DNA from: an uncultured Clostridia bacterium
GTDB taxonomy: Bacteria > Bacillota > Clostridia > Oscillospirales > Ruminococcaceae
Direction of reading: 5' to 3'
Length of the DNA stretch: 14,298 bases
NCBI GenBank assembly: GCA_945947715.1
Contig: CAMEYZ010000030.1
Span: 1-14,298 of the forward strand
The translations under genes and the position numbers were made by a program. Below are positions 6,314 to 12,578 of the stretch, one piece after another (position 1 is the first letter of the stretch; the number at the start of each line of letters is the position of its first letter). The notes under the pieces were generated by a model. The model saw nothing but the letters and a program-made list of their open reading frames with translations, made no database searches and was not told where the DNA came from.

Positions 6314-7747
6314 TTGGAATTTTTTGAAAAGGTAAACGAATGGATAATCAAATTTGATAACTGGCTCTGGGGTATCCCGCTTATCCTGCTCATTCTCGGC
6401 TGCGGGGTCATGCTTACTGTCAGGCTTCGGGGAATACAATTTCGAAAGCTCGGCACTGCTCTGAAATACATGATACAAAACGAGGAGGAGACCGAGGGCG
6501 ACGTTACCAGCTTCGGTGCCCTCTGCATCGCGCTTTCTGCTACTATCGGCACAGGCAATATCGTCGGAGTTGCTACCGCTATTGCAGCTGGCGGACCTGG
6601 TGCGCTGTTTTGGATGGAGATAGCTGCTCTGCTGGGAATGGCTACGAAATATACCGAGGGCCTTCTGGCAGTTAAATACCGCGTTTTCGACAGCGAGGGC
6701 CATGCCCTGGGCGGTCCCTTCTACTACATCGAAAACGGAATGGGCGGAAAATGGAAATGGCTCGCTAAGGCATTTGCTGTTTTCGGAGTTCTGGCCGGAC
6801 TGCTGGGCATAGGCACTATCACCCAGATAAACGGAATCACTTCTGCGGCAAACAACTTCTTTTCTGACTTCTCGGACAAAACTATCACCGTTTTAGAGCA
6901 CGATTACACCATTGTTACTGTTATCGCAGGACTTATCGTCACACTCTGCGCAGCGCTGGTCATCATCGGCGGCATCAAGCAGATAACCAAGGTATCAGAA
7001 GTGGTGGTGCCTTTTATGGCGATAGCTTATGTGCTGTGCGTGCTCATTATCATCATCACCAATATCAGTAAGGTCCCCGGAGCTATTGTCGAAATCGTAC
7101 AGAGCGCCTTCGGAATGAGGGCTATCGGCGGCGGTGCACTGGGCACGATGCTCATTGCAATGCAGAAGGGCATCTCTCGCGGAATTTTCTCCAACGAAGC
7201 AGGTCTCGGCTCGGCACCTATCGCAGCAGCTGCGGCTCAAACGAAAAATCCCATGCGGCAGGGCCTCGTTACCATGACGGGCACCTTTATCGACACTATC
7301 TGCATCTGCACAATGACTGGCCTTGCAATAGTCATTTCCGGCGCATGGAGCGACCCCTCCCTTGAGGGCGTGGAGATTACTACTGCAGCATTTGGCAGCG
7401 GACTTCCCTTCCCTGAAAAGGTGTCGTCCTTTATACTGATGATATGTCTGGTATTTTTCGCATTCACGACTATTCTGGGCTGGAGCTACTATTCGGAGCG
7501 CTGCCTCGCCTATCTGACCGGCAGCAAGCCCATAGTCACGAAGATATACAGGATAATTTACATAGCAGCGATATTCATCGGCCCCTATCTGACAGTTGAG
7601 GCGGTCTGGAACATTGCGGATATTTTCAACGGCCTCATGGCGATACCGAACATCATCGCACTAATAGCCCTATCGGGAGTTGCTGAGAAGGAAACTTTGA
7701 AAATCCCGCCCACAGCCTCCCCAAATAAAGTCGAATCAAAAGCTTAA
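6314..7747 (+). CDS. Sodium:alanine/glycine symporter (AGCS family)
   Basis: About 477-residue inner-membrane transporter of the alanine/glycine:cation symporter family, usual length 440-500, with roughly 11 hydrophobic helices. Family marks are GTGNIVGVATAIAAGGPGAL near residues 80-100, the substrate/sodium site region, GISRGIFSNEAGLGSAPIAA near 290-310, and GWSYYSERC near 400. It imports a small amino acid with Na+ (or H+). I place the start at TTG 6314, preceded by GGCGGTGATC (6299-6308), a strong match to the full anti-SD complement. This gives the usual family N-terminus EFFEKVNEWIIKFDNWLWG. The in-frame ATG at 6263 lies in the loop of the terminator hairpin and would add unrelated residues. 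The gene lies just after the chemoreceptor, and a sensor plus an uptake system for the same nutrient is possible but unproven. It ends at the terminator inside the left repeat element. Confidence 0.9.
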   Translation: MEFFEKVNEWIIKFDNWLWGIPLILLILGCGVMLTVRLRGIQFRKLGTALKYMIQNEEETEGDVTSFGALCIALSATIGTGNIVGVATAIAAGGPGALFWMEIAALLGMATKYTEGLLAVKYRVFDSEGHALGGPFYYIENGMGGKWKWLAKAFAVFGVLAGLLGIGTITQINGITSAANNFFSDFSDKTITVLEHDYTIVTVIAGLIVTLCAALVIIGGIKQITKVSEVVVPFMAIAYVLCVLIIIITNISKVPGAIVEIVQSAFGMRAIGGGALGTMLIAMQKGISRGIFSNEAGLGSAPIAAAAAQTKNPMRQGLVTMTGTFIDTICICTMTGLAIVISGAWSDPSLEGVEITTAAFGSGLPFPEKVSSFILMICLVFFAFTTILGWSYYSERCLAYLTGSKPIVTKIYRIIYIAAIFIGPYLTVEAVWNIADIFNGLMAIPNIIALIALSGVAEKETLKIPPTASPNKVESKA

Positions 7748-7751
7748 CAGT

Positions 7752-8013
7752 GAACAAAGCGCCGACCCTCCTGGTGTCGGCGCCAATTTTTTACTAAATG
7801 GAGCACTGGTAACCGATGTCACAAGAGCGGGGCAAAAGTTAGGGTTGAGGGAAGAGAGGGTGTGGGGGCTGCCCGCAGGCTATCAAACCGTAAAGGGGAA
7901 GAAAAGCGGCGCTACACTAAAAGTAAATCTTTCGATGAGGGTCTGAGTAAGCCGCTTGTCTTCCCCTGGAGGTGTCTCCCCCACATGCGTGGTTGCGACT
8001 AACGCAGTTAGTC
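7752..8013 (+). repeat. Structured repeat element, copy L
   Basis: First of two inverted copies of an element of about 250 bp. The outer segment 7752-7838 matches 8408-8323 (reverse complement) at about 94%. Going inward: the terminator stem (7759-7783); an unpaired conserved stretch with GGAGCACTGGTAACCGATGT; helix P1, TGTGGGGG (7861-7868) with CCCCCACA (7978-7985); helix P2, 7895-7910 with 7951-7966 (15 pairs and one A-G mismatch); a 40-base loop with AAATCTTTCG; the conserved GGAGGTGTC (7968-7976); and a final hairpin GACTAAC/GTTAGTC (7997-8013). It encodes no convincing protein. Compared with copy R, the helices are kept by paired changes, which suggests a selected RNA fold. Its family is not recognised. 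Confidence 0.75.
7759..7792 (+). terminator. Terminator of the symporter gene, inside copy L
   Basis: GCGCCGAC (7759-7766) pairs with GTCGGCGC (7776-7783) around a 9-base loop, followed by CAA and six T. It lies 11 bases after the symporter stop codon. The matching hairpin in copy R has a G-C pair replaced by T-A. Confidence 0.85.
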
Positions 8014-8162
8014 AGCCGAATTAGCCGTGAACGACTTGCAATTACTTTCATATCAAAAACTCACTGCTCTTATTCAACTACATTTTGATTTACAAAAAAG
8101 AAGAATTTAGTTTTTGGCATAAAAGTAGCTGTTACTCCCTTCGGGGCTATTATATGTTTTCA
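8014..8162. other. Unique spacer between the two inverted elements
   Basis: 149 bases of AT-rich sequence that does not match either arm. Short open frames run through it and into copy R, but none has an SD site or protein-like composition. A weak CCC-TTC-GGG hairpin lies near 8137-8146. I see no transposase, tRNA or attachment site. Confidence 0.5.
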
Positions 8163-8408
8163 TCGGAAGATTGCATCTTCCGACGCGTGCGAGAGGGACA
8201 CCTCCGGGGGAAAGACAAGCGGCTCATACGAACTGTCAACGAAAGATTTTGTTTGAGTGGGTCGCCGCTTTTCTCTCCCCCTACTGTTTCCCTCTCGCGC
8301 TCACCCTTCCCTCGCCCTCTCTCTTTTGCCCTGCTCTTGTGACATCGGTTACCAGTGCTCCATTTAGTAAAAATTTGGCTCCGACACCAGAGGGTCGGAG
8401 CTTTGTTC
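8163..8408 (-). repeat. Structured repeat element, copy R (inverted)
   Basis: Second copy, reading on the minus strand. In plus coordinates the parts are: the terminator stem 8378-8385/8394-8401; the conserved stretch ending at 8323; helix P1 8290-8298 with 8189-8197 (9 perfect pairs); helix P2 8264-8281 with 8206-8223 (16 Watson-Crick pairs, one G-U, one A-G mismatch at the same place as copy L); a 40-base loop 8224-8263 with AAATCTTTCG on the minus strand; GGAGGTGT; and a closing hairpin 8163-8170/8176-8183 around TTGCA. P1 and the closing hairpin differ entirely in sequence from copy L but not in position or pairing. The G-U pairs are wobble-compatible only on this strand, favouring an RNA read toward the centre. 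Confidence 0.75.
8369..8401 (-). terminator. Terminator of the cobalamin operon, inside copy R
   Basis: On the minus strand GCTCCGAC pairs with GTCGGAGC (8394-8401 with 8378-8385), followed by CAAA and five T. It lies about 50 bases after the cobC stop and is the mirror of the symporter terminator. Confidence 0.8.
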
Positions 8409-8449
8409 GTTTCTTTGGGTAAATGAGTTGATGCTATTTGGGACGGGAT

Positions 8450-9049
8450 TTAACTGCTATTGAATAGGGCTGCTACTGCTAATCTTACTGCAACGGCAAA
8501 TATCAACATAAGTCGGCTACCGTCCCATGTGGTAACATAGCCGCAGCCGTTTTCTCTGTGAAAGTCATAGTAGCTCCCCTTGGGCTCGGCAAGCTCTGAC
8601 AGCACCGACATTATCGTCCCACCGTGGACAACATACGCTATTACGTATTTCTCACCAAAGCCACTCACTGTCCGCAGAAACCCTTCGGTACAGCGCTTCC
8701 GAAAATCGGCGGGAGCTTCTCCGTTGGGGAAGCAGCCCTCTCCGCCGCTGTCTATCCACTGCTGATAGGCGGCGTTTCCGTTAAGCTCCGAGTAGTTTTT
8801 TCCCTCGAAATCGCCGAAATCACACTCCCGCAGCTCATCACAGATGAGGGGCTCACAGCCGGGATATATTATCCGAGCAGTTTCAATGCACCGCCTCATG
8901 GGACTTGTCACCACAATATCCCCGGGCGGATATTTTTTCCGGGCGATATTTTCTGCGCCCTTTTCGGACAGGGGCTCGTCCGTTCTGCCGATATAGCGCT
9001 TTTCGGCATTGCCCGCTGTCATGCCATGGCGTATGAATATTATCCTCAC
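8450..9049 (-). CDS. cobC: Alpha-ribazole phosphatase (histidine phosphatase family)
   Basis: 199-residue cytoplasmic enzyme of the phosphoglycerate mutase-like histidine phosphatase family. The catalytic RHG is at residues 7-9 (phospho-accepting His8), the second arginine in SPMRRC (49-54), the acid in LRECDFGDFEGK (73-84) and the second histidine in VVHGGT (140-145). In the nucleotide-loop pathway CobC removes phosphate from alpha-ribazole phosphate or from adenosylcobalamin 5'-phosphate. Sequence alone does not separate it from other small phosphatases, but its place as the last gene of the cobalamin operon supports the call. Its start overlaps the stop of the short cobU by four bases (ATGA). 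The last 15 residues, after LMLIF, are an Ala/Val-rich tail beyond the usual family end and may reflect loss of the original stop. Confidence 0.85.
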   Translation of the reverse strand: MRIIFIRHGMTAGNAEKRYIGRTDEPLSEKGAENIARKKYPPGDIVVTSPMRRCIETARIIYPGCEPLICDELRECDFGDFEGKNYSELNGNAAYQQWIDSGGEGCFPNGEAPADFRKRCTEGFLRTVSGFGEKYVIAYVVHGGTIMSVLSELAEPKGSYYDFHRENGCGYVTTWDGSRLMLIFAVAVRLAVAALFNSS

Positions 9050-9423
9050 AGGCTCTCTCCCTTAAGAAGCTGCGGTATTCCGCAGGTCATGCGTATCACT
9101 ATTTCTGCCCGCTCTGAAAGGTAACAGCCCGTCTGTCCTGCAAGCTCCCGTCTGCGGCGCTCTTCCCTATCAAGGGGGATTATCCCGCTGCCTATTTCCG
9201 TCATTATGATGATGACTCCGGGATTTTCCGCCAGGACAGCCTTCGCTGCACTTATGGCATTTTCTCCGTTTTCGTACACGAATTTCTCAAAGCAGTCAAT
9301 GCATTTCGCAGCGGACAATCTCTGCATATCATCGCCCGAAACAATATCATTTTCATCAAGTCCATAACGCTTTTTCGCATATTCACGCTTGCCCTGATAT
9401 GCTCCTCCCACTATCAGTATCAC
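9046..9423 (-). CDS. cobU: Short clostridial CobU-like cobinamide kinase/guanylyltransferase
   Basis: 125-residue P-loop protein of the short clostridial CobU/CobP type. Canonical CobU is about 170-180 residues; this branch lacks the middle insertion with the guanylylated histidine. The N-terminal GGAYQGKR (6-13) is the P-loop. The family core is visible as NPGVIIIMTEIGSGIIPLD (67-85), then a basic helix, GQTGCYL (95-101) and the closing CGIPQLLKG. The expected role is to phosphorylate adenosylcobinamide and perhaps attach GMP in nucleotide-loop assembly. The residue after the P-loop lysine is Arg, where Ser or Thr normally holds the Mg2+, so activity is uncertain. It overlaps cobS and cobC by four bases on each side, pointing to translational coupling. 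Confidence 0.8.
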   Translation of the reverse strand: MILIVGGAYQGKREYAKKRYGLDENDIVSGDDMQRLSAAKCIDCFEKFVYENGENAISAAKAVLAENPGVIIIMTEIGSGIIPLDREERRRRELAGQTGCYLSERAEIVIRMTCGIPQLLKGESL

Positions 9424-10223
9424 AGTATCACTCCCGTTAATATTTTTCCTGCCCCAATAACAGCTCCCGCTGCTATCAGCTCGAAAAGCTGCAGAAAATA
9501 GCCCTCCGTATCACCCGTTATGCCGCCGAAACGCTTCAGCGAGGTCTGACGATAATACAAAAACACAATGAGCCCGAAAAGTATCGCAGCAGCTCCGTCG
9601 ATGCCGCCGCAAATTATCATCGCCGCTGAGCTTGCTAACAGATATACTACCTCCGAAGCAATAGTCGCCTTTCTTTGTGCAGGCTCGGTGAAGCTCGCAA
9701 GACTGCCATTTCCACGGGCATTGGGCAGGGTTACCGCTGCAAGGGCACTCCATGCTCTGGACTGGACCGGTATCAGCGAAATAATGAGCATGTCCCCGAA
9801 GCCCGATATCTCCGAATATATCCCCGCCTGCAGCATCAGATAGATGCACAGCTTTATTACCGCAAAGGCTCCGATATGGTGGCCCTTCATTATCTCCAGC
9901 ATTTTTTCCCTGCTCTGACAGCTTGCCAGTGCATCATTTACGTCGCAAAATCCGTCCAGGTGTATTCCTCCCGTTATCATCACCGGTATCGCCGTGCAGA
10001 TGACCCCGAACAGCATTTTCCCCACTGAGAAAAGGTCCGCGATATGATACCACAGCATCAGCACCCCTCCGATAACTGCTCCTACCAGCGAAAAAAAACA
10101 CAGCGCATACCGCCGGTTTTCCTCCTTCCACTCCACCGGCAGTCCATAGACCGCTTCTATCACAACATCCGCCATTTGGGCAAGTCCGCAGCTTATCCTT
10201 CCCATTTCCTCGATATAGCCCAT
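9420..10223 (-). CDS. cobS: Cobalamin synthase CobS, N-terminus replaced by CobU remnant
   Basis: 267-residue frame. From residue 30 on it is CobS, the membrane enzyme joining alpha-ribazole (phosphate) to adenosylcobinamide-GDP. It has PVEWKEENRRYALCFFSLVG (29-48), the key GGIHLDGFCDVNDALAS (85-101), KGHHIGAFAVI (113-123), FGGITGDTEGY near 230-243, and six or so hydrophobic helices. Residues 1-29 are not CobS: ETMGYIEEMGRISCGLAQMAD...VYGLP reads as the C-terminus of a canonical CobU. The usual CobS start, a short amphipathic segment ending in Pro before VEWKEEN, is missing. The join falls where both proteins have similar residues (GLPV/PxVEWK). The ATG at 10223 has no SD site, and the same frame is open up to 10334. 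The catalytic core is complete, so function depends on whether anything is translated. It overlaps the short cobU by four bases. Confidence 0.75.
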   Translation of the reverse strand: MGYIEEMGRISCGLAQMADVVIEAVYGLPVEWKEENRRYALCFFSLVGAVIGGVLMLWYHIADLFSVGKMLFGVICTAIPVMITGGIHLDGFCDVNDALASCQSREKMLEIMKGHHIGAFAVIKLCIYLMLQAGIYSEISGFGDMLIISLIPVQSRAWSALAAVTLPNARGNGSLASFTEPAQRKATIASEVVYLLASSAAMIICGGIDGAAAILFGLIVFLYYRQTSLKRFGGITGDTEGYFLQLFELIAAGAVIGAGKILTGVIL

Positions 10224-10334
10224 AGTTTCCGCAGGGTATTCTATCCCGTCCGAGCCTACCTGACTTGTGACTGCGGCGAATATCTCCGCTTTTTTCCTGC
10301 CGGCTCCTTCGATACGTGGGAGCAGAGCATATAG
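10134..10334 (-). pseudogene. C-terminal remnant of canonical cobU, in frame with cobS
   Basis: The cobS frame stays open upstream to 10334, just after a TGA. It encodes a CobU-like ending: VTSQVGSDGIEYPAETMGYI, then GRISCGLAQMADVV and a closing VYGLP. This resembles the 'VTNEV.sDGI.y...T..Y...lGrin..lA..aD.V..VvyGiP' C-terminus of full-length CobU. The N-terminal P-loop and the guanylyl-histidine region are absent, and the first 15 or so residues match nothing I recognise. It is therefore a second, non-functional cobU besides the short one at 9046-9423. It joins cobS in frame near 10137 and the cbiA remnant out of frame near 10335. Confidence 0.6.
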
Positions 10335-10710
10335 TCAGTGGCGGCTCATAGGAGATAGCCTTTGCTGATGAAGCTATCTCAAGAAGCCTGTCTATGCAGA
10401 TATTATCCTGTGCAAGCTGTCCCATGCGGTGGAGCTTCTCTCTGAGCTGTGCGGTCTCGTCGGCGGTGACAAGTCCCAGATGTCGGCTTTCAAACAGGAT
10501 ATCCGGACAATAGGGAAACCGTCCCAGATACTCGGTACCAAGCTCTGAACAGAGAGCTTTTGCCGTATCTGTCTGCGAATCGGGCAGACGATTGAAGATA
10601 AACCCCGCGATATTATTTGGACGAAATGTCAGAAAGCCCTTCATCACCGCGCCCATGGAAAGGCTCATGCCCGTGCCGATAACGACGATTTTTTCCTCAT
10701 GGCTGATATC
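10330..10710 (-). pseudogene. cbiA: Middle fragment of cobyrinic acid a,c-diamide synthase (cbiA/cobB)
   Basis: About 110-125 codons matching the middle of CbiA, which amidates the a and c side chains of (cobalt-)cobyrinic acid using glutamine and ATP. Landmarks are GMSLSMGAVMKGFL, AGFIFNRLPDS, the FGxxP-like stretch GRFPYCPDILFESRHLGLVT, and a helix ending LLEIASSAKAISYEPP, the usual linker before the glutaminase domain. The whole N-terminal P-loop region (about 150 residues) and the C-terminal glutaminase domain (about 200 residues) are missing. The frame's first ATG in this stretch is at 10668. Beyond about 10330 the frame runs on across cobS in a wrong phase to 9934. Full family length is about 450 residues, so this cannot be active. 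Confidence 0.65.
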
Positions 10711-10934
10711 AGCTCCTTTGCCCGCTCAATTGAGATGCCCTGCTCCACGGGGCGCTTTATGATAATGAGCTTTACGCCGCATTTCCTGGCAGACCACACC
10801 TTTTCGGGAAAGCCTCCTGCCCGTCCGCCGTATTCGGTGGCAGTGCTCACATAGGCTTCGATTTTTTCCCCAGAGCAAAACTCTGCCAACGCGCGTCCCT
10901 TGGTGGTCCCGCCGAAAATCAGCAGCTTACTCAT
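10665..10934 (-). CDS. cobK: Precorrin-6A reductase (CobK/CbiJ) with large internal deletion
   Basis: 89-residue frame made of two ends of CobK, normally about 250 residues. The NADPH-dependent enzyme reduces (cobalt-)precorrin-6A. Residues 1-37 are the N-terminus: LLIFGGTTKGRALAEFC is the dinucleotide-binding start, and AYVSTATEYG follows. Residues 38-78 are the C-terminus: AGGFPEKVWSARKCGVKLII, then KRPVEQGISIE and a last helix. About 160 residues between are gone, joined in frame near 10825. The tail after ELISAM (KKSSLSARA) is probably read from neighbouring sequence. It overlaps the preceding cbiG-cobJ frame by eight bases. An active reductase is very unlikely. Confidence 0.72.
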   Translation of the reverse strand: MSKLLIFGGTTKGRALAEFCSGEKIEAYVSTATEYGGRAGGFPEKVWSARKCGVKLIIIKRPVEQGISIERAKELISAMRKKSSLSARA

Positions 10935-11826
10935 GCTTATATCCTCTTGGTGTTACTATTTTTCCGCCTATCGCCTTGGTCTCGCTGTTGCCCACTAAAA
11001 CTGTGGTGAACATATCCACCGGCGTATCCCGCAGCTCGGACAATGTCAGTATACGGCTTTCCTCGCCTTCTCTGCCGATGTTTTTCACATAGCCGCAAAC
11101 CGTCTTAGGAGACTTGTGCCGCAGCATGATATTGCAGGCCCGCGCCAGATAGTCTGCTCGCTTCTTCGAGGACGGATTATACAAAGCTATGGTAAAATCA
11201 GCCGCGGCGGCAATCGTCATACCATTTTCCGCGTGCTTTCTGATGATGATATGTCCTCCGCAGACGGCAGCACTTCGTTCGCAGACGTTATCCGCTCCCA
11301 CTGTGCCCTGCTCATACTCGCTGTAAAAGCCCACTCTTCCGCCGTTTACTATTCGGGCGGCGATCTCCTTTGCCATGTCCATTTCGCAGATGTGAAGTCC
11401 ATTTGCTGCCGCAAAGCTGTCCGGAGAGAATTTCCCGCCCGTGTCGGTGGCGGTGGTTATCACGGGGACTGCTCCGATGATTTCCCCGATTTTTCGGGTC
11501 AGCGCATTAGCTCCGCCGATATGCCCCGACAGCAGCGATACCGCAAATTTTCCCTGTTCGTCCAAGGCTATCACTCCAGGGTCGCAAAGCTTCGAACGGA
11601 TATGGGGAGCTATCACCCTCACTGCCACTCCGCAGGCGCAGATGAAAATGAGCCCTTCATATTTTCCAAAGATATCCCCCACCAGCCCGCTTAAATCTTT
11701 AAATGGCACAGCATTTCCTCCGCAGTGCTTTTCAAAGGCGTAGCAGTCGCAGCCTTCAAGTCCCGCAGCTATCCTTTCGGAAAGTATAAGCCCGTTTTCA
11801 GTAAGTGAGATGACCGCTATCCTCAT
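10927..11826 (-). CDS. CbiG (internally deleted) fused to C-terminal part of CobJ/CbiH
   Basis: 299-residue fused frame. Residues 1-173 are the N-terminal and middle part of CbiG, the cobalt-precorrin-5A hydrolase that opens the delta-lactone: CGVAVRVIAPHIRSKL (65-80), LLSGHIGGANALTRKIGEII (98-117), TTATDTGG, GFYSEYEQG. Residues 174-206 are the CbiG C-terminus (VGADNVCERSA, GHIIIRKHAENGMTIA); about 120 residues that normally separate these are missing. Residues 207-299 are the C-terminal third of precorrin-3B C17-methyltransferase CobJ: DFTIALYNPSSKKR (210-223), then VDMFTTVLVGNSE (270-282) and VTPRGY (291-296). The CobJ N-terminus with its SAM-binding GxGPG loop is absent. Natural CbiG-CobJ fusions exist, but keep both domains whole. 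The start overlaps the cobM stop by four bases. The methyltransferase half is surely dead; the hydrolase half is doubtful. Confidence 0.78.
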   Translation of the reverse strand: MRIAVISLTENGLILSERIAAGLEGCDCYAFEKHCGGNAVPFKDLSGLVGDIFGKYEGLIFICACGVAVRVIAPHIRSKLCDPGVIALDEQGKFAVSLLSGHIGGANALTRKIGEIIGAVPVITTATDTGGKFSPDSFAAANGLHICEMDMAKEIAARIVNGGRVGFYSEYEQGTVGADNVCERSAAVCGGHIIIRKHAENGMTIAAAADFTIALYNPSSKKRADYLARACNIMLRHKSPKTVCGYVKNIGREGEESRILTLSELRDTPVDMFTTVLVGNSETKAIGGKIVTPRGYKHE

Positions 11827-12578
11827 GGCTGCGCCTTTCTGTAGCCTGTTTCAAAGCTCCTGTCGTACAGCTTCGACAGGGAATAGTCATCGCCCAGAAA
11901 ATCCCCCACGCAGATAAGAGCAGTCTTTGTTATGCCGTTTTCCACTGATGTTTCGTGGAGAGTCCCCACCGTGCAGCGGCAGACCTTCTCGTCCTCCCAG
12001 GTAGCCTTGTATACTATGGCTGCGGGGGTGTCGGGAGAATATCCGCCGCGGATAAGCTCGCCGGACAGCCTTTCGGTCATGCCCGCGCTTAAGAATATCA
12101 CCATAGTAGCCCCATGTGCTGCAAGGGAGGCTATCCCTTCCCCTTCTGGCACAGCAGTCCGTCCTTCCATGCGTGTGATAATCACACTCTGGCTCACACC
12201 CGGCAGGGTATATTCCGCTTTCAGAGCAGCAGCCGCTCCGCAGAAGGAGCTCACTCCGGGACATACCTCATAGGCGATACCGAGACTGTCAAGAGCGTCC
12301 ATCTGCTCGCGTATGGCCCCGTAAAGGCAGGGGTCCCCGGTGTGGAGCCGCACAGTATTTTTCCCCGCTGCTTCGGCGCCCTTCATCACCTCGATGACCT
12401 CTTCAAGGTTCATATATGCGCTGTTATGTATCTCACAGCCAGCCTTCGCGTTATCAAGCAGCTTCGGATTCACAAGGGAACCTGCATATATTATCACGTC
12501 CGCGCTCCGGATAAGCCTATCTCCGCGGACTGTGATAAGGTCCTCTGCGCCGCTGCCTGCGCCCACAAAATTTATCAT
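11823..12578 (-). CDS. cobM: Precorrin-4 C11-methyltransferase (CobM/CbiF)
   Basis: 251-residue SAM-dependent methyltransferase of the tetrapyrrole (uroporphyrin-III C-methyltransferase-like) family, full length. It opens with INFVGAGSGAEDLITVRG (2-19), the CobM form of the GxGxGdxDLiTvrg motif. YAGSLV (31-36), RLHTGDPCLYGAIREQMDAL (77-96), YEVCPGVSSFCGAAAALKAE (103-122), the ITRMEGRT region and the C-terminal FLSAGM and YKATWEDE segments all follow family order. It methylates C-11 of (cobalt-)precorrin-4 in corrin ring synthesis. It overlaps cbiD upstream and cbiG downstream by four bases (ATGA) each, the classic coupling of a compact operon. This is one of the few ring-synthesis genes in the window with no visible damage. 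Confidence 0.93.
   Translation of the reverse strand: MINFVGAGSGAEDLITVRGDRLIRSADVIIYAGSLVNPKLLDNAKAGCEIHNSAYMNLEEVIEVMKGAEAAGKNTVRLHTGDPCLYGAIREQMDALDSLGIAYEVCPGVSSFCGAAAALKAEYTLPGVSQSVIITRMEGRTAVPEGEGIASLAAHGATMVIFLSAGMTERLSGELIRGGYSPDTPAAIVYKATWEDEKVCRCTVGTLHETSVENGITKTALICVGDFLGDDYSLSKLYDRSFETGYRKAQP

Noticed and set aside
7752..8408. Insertion sequence or transposon with terminal inverted repeats
   Set aside because: No transposase frame is present, and I see no target-site duplication at 7745-7751 versus 8409-8415. A MITE remains possible, so it is listed as a repeat only.
8085..8422. Two overlapping plus-strand frames of 82-85 codons within copy R and the spacer
   Set aside because: They lie within paired RNA-like sequence, have no SD, and their composition follows the pyrimidine-rich repeat; helices, not codons, are conserved between the copies.
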